From assembly GCF_032062135.1 (NCBI RefSeq), contig NC_092863.1, forward strand, positions 12,576,025 to 12,640,024: a DNA stretch of 64,000 nt. Reading direction: 5' to 3'. How positions within the stretch are numbered: the first letter of the stretch is position 1; each line of letters opens with the position of its first letter. Below are positions 54,932 through 64,000 of the stretch, one piece after another. The DNA is from Pyxicephalus adspersus (lineage: Eukaryota; Chordata; Amphibia; Anura; Pyxicephalidae). Under the pieces are notes generated by a model that worked only from the letters and a program-made list of their open reading frames with translations, was not told the origin of the DNA and made no database searches. The position numbers and the translations under genes were made by a program.

Positions 54932-55033
54932 GGGGGGAGCGCGGTATGTATTGGGGGAGTCAGGAGACCTTGATGGAGAAGTAGGGGGCATCCCATGAGA
55001 AGCACTGTTTGTCCTCTTGCTGACTTTCTATTT
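54932..55033 (-). other. WNT3: WNT3 5' UTR (predicted)
   Basis: Inferred from the TATA box, assuming transcription begins about 30 bases downstream of it. It contains an upstream ATG at 54996 that is out of frame with WNT3 and has a G at +4. Confidence 0.45.
54996..54998 (-). other. uATG of an overlapping upstream ORF in the WNT3 mRNA
   Basis: The ATG occupies 54994-54996 on the - strand, 65 bases before the WNT3 ATG and out of frame with it; the given span marks its position. In the predicted spliced mRNA its frame stays open through exon 1 and exon 2 and stops at TGA in codon 20 of that frame in exon 3, giving 147 codons. It matters only if transcription starts upstream of it, as the TATA box suggests. 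No homology is recognised. Confidence 0.35.
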
Positions 55034-55057
55034 GGGGGGGACAGAAGGTTTTGGCTA

Positions 55058-55064
55058 CTTTATA
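55058..55064 (-). promoter_or_regulatory. WNT3: WNT3 TATA box
   Basis: The - strand reads GGGTATAAAGTAGCC, a strong TATA box with G/C flanks. It lies about 130 bp upstream of the WNT3 ATG and predicts a transcription start near 55033. No CpG-island-like composition surrounds it. Confidence 0.55.
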
Positions 55065-55170
55065 CCCTGCCTGCTGATCATGACAAGGAGAGGGAAGCTA
55101 GATGTCACCAGACAACCAATCCCAGAACCATGAGCCAAGGTAAGAGAATCCTCCCTACAGGGAGCAGTCA

Positions 55171-55177
55171 ATCAAAG
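55171..55177 (+). promoter_or_regulatory. Possible TCF/LEF motif upstream of WNT3
   Basis: ATCAAAG matches the TCF/LEF core (A/T)(A/T)CAAAG, about 110 bp upstream of the TATA box. A 7-bp match is expected often by chance, so this is only a candidate. Confidence 0.2.
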
Positions 55178-55941
55178 TGCCCCCTCCCTCTCCAACAAGA
55201 CTCCTTTATCCAGCCTCCTACTTATCTCTCCTCTATGCCCTTTCATGTCTCCAAATCTCACACTGTCACATCTTTCAGGCTAAAGTCAGAGCAAAGAGCA
55301 AAAGTAATGAGAAACAAATGCCGTAACCCAGAGAACCCAATCACACATAACCTTTCATAAGCTGTGTATGAGATTTCACACAATGGTAGCTTGGTGCAAT
55401 CACTGGGTAGAACTGATCACAATGTCTCCTTGCTGCCGTTCGGTCATATGAAGAAAAAAAACTTATATTTTGAAATGTCATATCTGTAGGTTACAGGCTA
55501 CAAATTATAATACAGACTACATATGGCCCCTAAACATTATGCTTTTAATTTCCCAATGATTTCCATAGAGCAGAGAAGGGTTAGAGCCCCTTCATGTTTA
55601 TATCGTTTTCTGCCCCAACTGCAGAACAATAGGAAGTGCAAATTTATTCAATGAAAACCAGAAATGTTTGCCTGATGAAGGGGGAGCCTCCATGGCCCCA
55701 AAATATTCAATGTAGCTTCCACTAGTGACTTAGTGTTCTGGTAATATGGAAGCTATCTATATCATTGCTACTGTCAGGGGCAAATCTTTAGATCTCCCCT
55801 CATCTTAAGGAGGGAATATAGAGGTTCAGAAACTAGCAGGGCTTCTACAATCAATCACTCCAAGTCCCCAGGCTTCCCCCATGACCCCAGTGATATTTAC
55901 AAGTTACAGTATACAAATATGGTACAGTAACACACACCTAC

Positions 55942-56025
55942 CTGAGTCAGACATTTGTTACACAGCCAGGAATTGCGCATGCACCAGCACAAAATAATTG
56001 GTGCTTCAACAAAGATGGCTCCATC
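55942..56025 (-). other. Candidate 84-bp exon or exapted repeat
   Basis: On the - strand an open 28-codon segment is preceded by a pyrimidine tract plus TTTTTACAG and followed by CAG/GTAGGTGT, a near-ideal acceptor and donor. It lies about 1 kb upstream of the WNT3 promoter on the same strand. The content (GTGCTGGTGCATGCGCAATT) resembles the GCATGCGCA words of frog repeats, so chance or repeat origin is likelier than a real WNT3 exon. Confidence 0.2.
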
Positions 56026-58852
56026 CTGTAAAAATAAAAAATGATAAAATGTAAAGACATGAGAACTAGTGAGATAAATAGCTCCAAAGCCAACTACATG
56101 CATTGTGACAACTTATTTACCAGTGTTTTATTGAGTGCAACCATAATACATTGTAACATGTTTTTATATGTACGTTGCCATCATTTTGTATGGCACACCA
56201 AGGTACACATACATTAAGTAAAAATGCACCTGCAATATAGTACAGAGCACCCAAGTACTGATGTGAATGTTCTAGGTTAGTGGTGTATGGTTTTGCCAAA
56301 AAAGTGCTGGTGTTTTATTTTATACATTGAGGCTTACTGATCAATTAGAATGGACTATAGTACTGTAATGTGAGTGCCTTAACATGTAAGTCCAAAAGAA
56401 TAGGGGGAGGAGTATACCCCAAATGTTCAATAAAGGAATGACATTATAAGGAATCTACATGATAGATTACAAACCGCAATAAGAAAAAGATCCAGGCATC
56501 CCCATTTAAAATGAGAAGAATTTGTCTGAGTTTTATAAAATACCTGTGCACAACATACAATGAATGGAAATCAACCCAGGTCAATATAAGAAAACTGTAT
56601 ACCACCATGATCAGTCAATGCAGCGATAAAAACAGCTATAGTTATATGCAAACTGACTTTCTGAAAAAGTTAGGCAACACTCCAACCCCTAAAGCCACCC
56701 TAATGATCCTTCAATATGATTGACAACTTCACTGATTAAAAGGGAGACACAGAGGGTGTCATGGCCAAGTTTGGATTTTTTATAGCAGTGAATACGATGA
56801 AAATTAAGACATGTATGAGTCTCTATTATAGGACACGATTATGTCTTTTCCAATATAGGGATGACGGGGTGTGTGAGGTCAGAAGGGAAAAGCAAGAAGA
56901 GCTGCACTACTATAATAATTTCAACCAAATCCTATTCTGCTATTTCCTTTCATACAGAATATTTGGTTGCTTAAAGGTATTTTAGGGATTCCCGGTGGAA
57001 CCAGACACAGTGAACTTGCATAACTTTGCACACCGATTATCAGAATACTCTCAACTTTGCGCTGTCATACATTTTAAGTTTTCCCAGGAAAAAAATACCA
57101 AAAGTTTTCAGCAGCAATAGTATTTTCGTACAGTTGCCAATTAGATCCAAGTCTTTCCTATAAAATGACATTTGGAAATGAAAGGATGATCCTGATTGGT
57201 TTCTGCCAGGCAGCAAAACACAAGGAGTACAAATCTGCACGTCTCTGGACTAACTGAAGTCTTTCACACTCAGCCATTTACAGTTTGGCACCAGTGAGGC
57301 AGATGGATATGGAGCTATTTTCAGGAAGATTGTGAAATTAAACCATTCCCCTAAGTCTAAGTGAAAAGCCCCCTGCAGGGAGCGTCTCCAGGGAGACCCA
57401 AAACTGCAGGACAACCAGCCAGGAGAGAGACACAGGAGCGAGAATTAGGGGGGAACGTCTCATTAACCCCTAAACTGCAACCTAAACACCAAGGAGAGCC
57501 ACCGGTACTGATAGAAAAAAAAACGATCCCTCGGCATAAATGGAACACCAAGACATCAAACATGAACATGGTCATTTGGTCAGCAAAAAGGCTGTGGCCC
57601 CAAATATATCGCTGCTATTAAAGATTATAACCCATAAGGGGATTGGAGCTTTCAGGAAGAGTTATGGGCTTGCCAAGAGTTTTGGTCAGTAGATAGCAAC
57701 CCTGACAAGTTCTTAATATAATGTGTGTCCCCACGGGGAAAGGGACTGAAAGCCGTGGGGACATTTTCACATGAGGATCTTGTGGGGACAAGTAAGGATT
57801 TATTTCATGTGTCTAGGGAACCGGAAGTGAAAGAAGATCCCCCAATACAACATTACATTTCCTGCTCCTGAAAACAGATTTGGCCCAGACATTCAGACAC
57901 TGGAAATTTATACACAAAAATGACTAACATTCTAATGAATGTTTTTTAGACATATTTGTTTAAACAAATATCTTGAGTATTGGGAAAGGATTTTCTATAC
58001 ATCATACATTGAGGGCTGGAAGCCAAATCCTACTGCCTATAACAAAATCACACATAATATTTATTACAGTTCTTATCAAATACACCTTTTAAAACAAGTT
58101 TTCAAACATCAAGTTACATTGTCAAACATCAAAATGCAACAAATAAATCCATAGCATTAACGGGGTCACTATATATGGGCTGGTATCCACAGATGCTGAT
58201 GCGTTTCACAATATTTATTCGCTTCTTCAGACCATACCATAATGCCCAAAAGATGTATTGACTCCACTGTATAAAACATTAAAATAATAATCCTTGGATG
58301 TAGCTAACATTCCATATGCTTTTATTGGTTGGTGACAACAGGGTCATATACCAAGCAAACGAGTCTATAAGAACTCTTCTTTTCAACTATAAAGAGACAG
58401 AAGATCCAGCAAGTGTAGCCTTAAAGTGTATGTGTATACCCTATGTATACCAAAGTCTTTTTTTTAACTTTTTGATTTAGTATGAAAAGGGTAAAACCCT
58501 AAGTTTTAATCTATTAACATCTAATCCAAAATAATAAAACATCTGTATCACTTTATGGTAAATGCCACCTGCAAGGTCCTTCAGCTAAGTGCACCTATAA
58601 GACTTTGTTTCGTGTAAAAGGTGCTTTATATTCTTTAAAGAGTAAGATAGGGAATATATGAGCCCTATAATGATGAAGTTCCTTTGAAGGGGCAGCAATG
58701 GTCTACAGATGACAAATGCTGTGTAAGCAGGCAGCACACCTCCACATAGCATGTAACCCAATGCTTGCTGACAAGTCATCACTATATCTATGTGCATACT
58801 GCCCTCTTGTGTCATAAAAGTAAACTGTCACTGCATGACATTCAGAAGAGAT

Positions 58853-59025
58853 GTCACTAGTTATTATTACCAAACATAAAAGCGCCAACATATTCAGCAG
58901 TGCTGTACATTAAATAGGGTTTTTAATGACAAACCTGCATAATAGAGAAGCAGAAACAATGACACGGGAGGAGGGGAGGACCCTGCCCCATACAGCTTAC
59001 AATCTAAGAGGTGGGGGATTTAAAG
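58853..59025 (-). repeat. SINE-like repeat, family B
   Basis: The + strand has AGCGCCAACATATTCAGCAG, TGCTGTACATTAAATAGGG, ACACGGGAGGAGGGGAGGAC and CAGCTTACAATCTAAGAGG in family B reverse-complement order. Confidence 0.68.
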
Positions 59026-59824
59026 ATTTTGGACACAATATAATGCAAAATGTTTGATTTACCCTAAAGACTAAAGGGCAAATTTATAACTGGGGATCTT
59101 TCTCTAAATATTGTGATCATCCAATTCCTAATAGTGGTGAGCTGCTGATCTATCTCTTCACAGAAATCTTTATTATTGCTGGTATATTGATTAAACAGCA
59201 ATTAGACCCCAACACAAATTTATCAGAGCCTAAAGATGGCAACATTGAACAGACAACCATCAGGGAACTTTTATACTGGGCCCAGATCAATGAAACTTGA
59301 CTTTTGCAATGCTGGAACTTTTAAATATGGTGGAAGGTGTCTAGGAATCATAACTAGTATGGAGCCCAAACATTTCTGATGGTGGCCCCGATTATGGCGA
59401 TCACTAAGTAAATGGAGCCAGTTTAGTATAATAGTTGTGCACTTCTATGCTTGTTTGAAAATCCTGATGACCAGGGAATAAAACCCATGCCGATGAGGAT
59501 TTTATCAATAGGGAAAAAGCAAAAACTTATAAACAGACCCCCTTGGACCTATTTTCAGGTACCTTGAGGTGCTTGAATTCTGCCTGACCTTTATGTGATG
59601 TCGGTCCTTCTCATCACTATTACATGTAATAGGACACCAACTACAAATAACAAAGAATGCTGATAGGATCTGTGTCAGACATCCCTACTCTGTTTTATGT
59701 TCACACTTCAGCAGCCAATCAATCCATCTAATTTGACATTTCAGTTGCTGATACTAAGGGAATGTAGTACAAGAAGAGTTGTATTTCTTTGCATGTTATT
59801 GCTAATTAATTAAAACATTTTGTG

Positions 59825-59987
59825 TGGCACGGTGGGTAGCACTCTGACCTTTGCAGCGCTGGAACTTGGTCAGGACTCTATCTGCATAGACAGAGAGACA
59901 TTAAATTGTGAGTCCCCTTGAGGGACAGTTAGTGATAAGACTATGGACTTTGTAAAGCTGTCAGCACTATACATTTATTTATATAGG
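59825..59987 (+). repeat. SINE-A, internally deleted
   Basis: The head GGCACGGTGGGTAGCACTCT and the GCAGCGCTGGAACTTGGTCA block are followed directly by the 3' body (GAGGGACAGTTAGTGATAAG). About 130 bp of the middle present in the other copies is missing. Confidence 0.6.
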
Positions 59988-62900
59988 TTAAAATAATTTA
60001 TAGTCAATGAGCTACTGAAAGAATACACACCTGGCTTTTGCTGCATCAGCTCTGATAAAACATTGTATAACTCTGCAGTGTCTTAAAGATAAAATCCAAC
60101 CTTTCCCTATTCTTCCTCTCCTCTGCTGTAAATCATACTTTTTCCATAAATGCTAAACGCTCCACTTTAAATCTATGATTTGCAACCACAAAATTGAGGT
60201 CTTAAATTTTTGTCTTGAACAGAACAAAGTTTTTATGTTCTCCCTATGTTCGCTTAGATTTTCTCTGGGTACTATGGCATCTCCCACATTCTCAAAAACA
60301 TGCAGTTAGATTATTGGCGCCCACAGAAATTGTTCTTGGTATGTGTGGAACAAATTAGCAGCAAAAACCACAGCAAAATAGGGGCTGTCAGGCTGCTGTG
60401 TGGGGTATAGATGTGCAATAAAAAAAATAAAATAAAAAAAGCACTTTGGAAGTAGATCATTTCCAAGTAACATTGTAATTGTTCTCTGACAATAGAAGAA
60501 AAGTGAGGCCTCTGGCTATGAATTTCAGTACAAACAGTAAGCAAACAATGTCTCCCTCTGCTGGCAGCTTGTTAGTATTACATGTGTGGTAATGATTGAT
60601 GTCCTCTGCTTGTTTTGTTTTTTGGATTGTGTTGGGCAAATACTTGTTTGTGTGTGGATGGGGACAATTGGTTGGCCCTGGGGTTATCTGAGGTCAGTGT
60701 AATCAGATTTCCAGGCTGTCAAAATACCTGTTTCTCTTGTCAGAAATAAAGGAAGGATGTGAAGTGTAAAGTGCAGCCACCCAACATCACTGGCATACAC
60801 TGTATTTTCAGGAAGTTATAATGCTAACCACTGACAAGTGGACCTGTCATCACATATTACACAGGTATGGGTATTTCAGTGTCTGATCTCCATCAGGAAA
60901 CCCATTATAGGAAATACCATGTGGTCATGGCTGGAGTACATGTAAACAGGAAGTTGCAGTAAAGGGATGCAGGAAATCGGCAGTATTGAAAAACAATAAT
61001 TGATATAAAAGGTAAAAACTAATATGGTCATTGATTATGATACACATTTGGATGGAAATTAAAGTTAGGGTTTAGGTTTCTTTTTCTGTAAAGGAAATGT
61101 AAATAATAGGTTGTTTAAACACTGGGGCCACATTTTTTTTAGTTTTGTTAAATATCCAAGTATTTTGGTTTTACATTTTTTTTACCCATAATTTCATACT
61201 AGCCTTGATGATCTGCAGCAATGTTCAGTCCATACTGTATAAAATCTCACATGCCAATGTCAAGCTTAGTAGAGATATGGAGTCCCTGCATAGGAACAAG
61301 AACCGCCCAAAGAGAGGAGCCTAGGCTATGGAGAGGAAGTGGCACCCAAATGGTGAAGGTTAGGGGACATGGGGCTGCTACAACCCACCATTACATCAGA
61401 GATAACTGGACGAGATCACAAATCTGCATAGACTGCTTCATGCATGGTGCCCAGGTGATGGTCTGTGTTAGAGTTTCTCATTCAGGGTTTCTTGGAGCCC
61501 CAGGGTTTCTTCAGAGATTGCTAGGAGTACCTTGAACAATCAGAAATTTGTACTCTCAGGACCATGACACCATTGTACTGTGAGCTGTGACAATTAATAT
61601 ATAATAATTATAGAAAGCGTTCCCTAAAGACCTGAAAGTTATTTCATGGTTTCCCCCCAGGATATAAAGGTCAACAAACACTGGTCTAGTGACTGGACAC
61701 CATGCAGGGGACTCAAATGATAAACAAATAAAATGGTTCTAATGGGTAATAGATTATTCCTATACATTATTGAAGTAATAGGCCAAAGGGCCAAAGTACA
61801 GAGTCAGAGGAAACTCAGGCTAAGTCGGGTGCCCAGAACTGCTGGATATGCCCCATTGCGAGCTGACGGGCCTCAGTGAAATCTCTGGCATCCTCCAAAT
61901 TCTGTAGTCATGAAGGTAGATAAAGGTGTGCCCACAGGGCAAGGGTAGGTACAGATGGGAGGGACAGACAATTGTCCTGAAGAAAACAGTCATTGGCTGG
62001 AAACTCATAAAAGACAGTGAGATCTGATAACATGGAAATAGTTGGTCCACCTGCAATTCAGTGACTTCAGGGCTTGCTGGGATACCCATGGTAACATAGA
62101 AGTAGGATGAATGGAGACACTTAGACCATTGCAGACCAGACTGGAGACGCAGGAGCAAGAGAAGAAGAGACGGCTGGACTAACTCACCTTAGTTTTGTTA
62201 GAGGAGATGCCTTAGAGGAGTCACGCAGCTCACCAGGCCTCAATAGATCTGTGATGATGGGATCCGGAAGAATCCTGGATGGGTTCTGTTCACAAGTGCA
62301 TGTCCTCTTCAGGTGAGATCATCTCTAACATGAGACTACTGGTGTCATCCCCATGTTGTCCCAGCCTGCTTTTGGCGACTACAGTTTTGTAGGGAGCATA
62401 TACTGCATCCTATTAAGATAAGCTTTCCTTCTGTCATCTAGGCATAGCTGACAAGCGTGTGTTCCGTGGTCCAAGGGTGAGATTTCCTCAGGAAGTGGCA
62501 GGAACTTAGATGGAACGTGTGCTCAGGCCACCTTATCCAGGCCAGGCCCTCATTCAGGTAATACTCGTAATTTGCAGATTTAAATATGACTAAACCAACA
62601 TTTTATAAAGTTTTACATCTTCTTTCATGTATTTTATTCTGTATGAAAAGTAGTTTGTGACAAATGTATTTTAATATTGGAATAAACTAGAATTACAAGT
62701 CACCTAGAACACCGCCATGGCCTGAAAATATAAGCCCAAACTAATTGTTTTTACACGGTTTTCCACCTCTGTGATGGCCATACAGGATTGGAAGGAGATT
62801 TCCATAACAATGACACAGCAATACATACCTAAACATAATTTTAATATAGGTTGCGATCATAAAATCACAGAAAACATTGACATGATGGGGACAGACACAA

Positions 62901-63856
62901 TACGTTATGTAGAAGTCTACTGGTAGCTCCCATAAATATCTCACCACTTGCAGAATCTGGACACTTCCTCCGTCACATAACCCTTCACACTCCTCCCAAA
63001 GCCATTTCTGTTTTACTAAAATCTAAAGGAAACCTCATTACTTGTTATTAAAAAAAAAAAAAATCTTCACTCCACTCTGGAAAAGGAGTTTTAACATTTC
63101 AGGAAATCATAGACCATGGAGCTTTACCTGCAGATATGAATCCAATTACAGCCCCCTGTGAAGACAGGAGCAGTAACAGCGGCCTGAGGCCAAGGGAGAA
63201 ATTGTACACTGACATCCAGAAACCGCATGGAATGAACTGGATTCAAATCTGTTTGAACTGCAGGTCAAGCTCCTTGGTCTGCATGCTTTTGATAGGAGAG
63301 GTGGACTAAAGAATGTGCTCCCTGCACAAAAGGAAGCTGCGTCTGCTAGTTTTTGTATTCCTGCATGTTTGTGCTGGGAGCAATTAATGTATTTTGAGGT
63401 CATGCGAGCTGCATCTACCTATCAGGACCCCCACACTGACCAGATGGACTGACTGCCAGACAGGTAGGTCTCGTATGAGGTGGGCAAATTAGAAATCTTC
63501 AATCTTTTAGCAAGCAAAGTCTGATTATGGAAAAGCTTGTCTGAGATTTTTATAGGACAATCCCCCCATTACTAAACTAGAATAATAAAACTATCTTCGG
63601 ATGACAACATAATAATGATAACAAATAACTGCACACATGCTATATGTGCATACATTAAGTGCACTCAAATCTAACAATAAAAAGATAAAAATGTTTTGCA
63701 GTTTACCAAATATTACCTTGTAAAAGTATGGGTCTCATGATCTGCGGGCTGAACAGAATTTGTGCAGAGGACAGGGCTGTGTTAGGGGTCCGGCGTAACC
63801 ACCTGATACAGACTGCCTGAAGAAAACTATATATATGTGGGTGGTGGTGGGGGGGG

Positions 63857-63860
<4 letters not shown>

Positions 63861-63898
<38 letters not shown>
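63861..63898. repeat. (TA)n microsatellite with G-rich flank
   Basis: About 38 bp of TA dinucleotides preceded by GTGGTGGTGGGGGGGGG. Probably polymorphic. Confidence 0.9.
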
Positions 63899-63904
<6 letters not shown>

Positions 63905-64000
63905 TTATTATATATATAACCGATCGCCCTGCATAGGAAGATATAGCAGCAGTGACAACAGGAAACTTTTCCACAGGCCACAGACTTGGATTACAAAAAG

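Larger units (their letters stand above)
55065..64000. other. WNT3 upstream intergenic region
   Basis: About 9 kb with no gene I can support. It holds a possible small exon or repeat at 55942, SINE copies at 58853 and 59825, a SINE-like phrase AATATTTATTCGCTTCTTCA near 58210, an old repeat near 61460-61690 and a (TA)n microsatellite near the right edge. The rest shows nothing recognised. Distal WNT3 regulatory elements could lie here but cannot be called from sequence alone. Confidence 0.75.

Noticed and set aside
55065..64000. WNT9B exons, expected next to WNT3 by mammalian gene order
   Set aside because: No WNT9B-like signal peptide or cysteine pattern is visible on either strand. It probably lies beyond the window.

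Overview
This window is vertebrate nuclear DNA, most likely from a frog. The proteins are clearly tetrapod-like, all splice sites are GT-AG, and the introns are full of SINE-like and MITE-like families of a kind I associate with anurans. I cannot name the species. There is no bacterial, phage, CRISPR or operon content. Only two protein-coding genes can be supported.

Bases 1-40650, + strand: NSF (N-ethylmaleimide-sensitive factor), the AAA+ ATPase that takes SNARE complexes apart. The window opens inside intron 1. Twenty coding exons (numbered 2-21 here) lie between 10160 and 39434 and give an uninterrupted frame of 742 codons plus stop. Only the tiny first coding exon (about four residues by comparison with the mammalian protein) lies outside. 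If four residues are assumed for it, the numbering matches human NSF at every catalytic position: K266 and E329 in D1, K549 and D604 in D2. The 3' UTR ends at a canonical AATAAA at 40626.

Bases 40650-46859: the convergent NSF-WNT3 intergenic space. It holds two large inverted repeats, with arms of about 0.3 kb and 0.55 kb.

Bases 46860-54931, - strand: WNT3, complete in four coding exons (77, 242, 266 and 480 bp; 354 residues). It has a signal peptide, the conserved cysteines and the lipid-modified serine motif. A TATA box lies about 130 bp upstream of the start codon. NSF and WNT3 are tail-to-tail neighbours, as in mammals. The two genes work in unrelated processes: membrane fusion and secreted Wnt signalling.

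Bases 55065-64000: WNT3 upstream region. I see no convincing gene here. By mammalian gene order WNT9B would be expected beyond the right edge, and none of its coding sequence is visible.

Repeats recognised: a hAT-type MITE with a perfect 8-bp target duplication, a Tc1-like relic, a mariner/Tigger-type MITE, two TTAA-flanked MITEs, two MITEs with long related termini, a further TIR element, and two SINE-like families that share a 3' tail. The observations most worth following are the inverted repeats beside the WNT3 3' end, a long overlapping upstream ORF in the WNT3 transcript, and a pre-miRNA-sized hairpin in an NSF intron. None amounts to a demonstrated new system.
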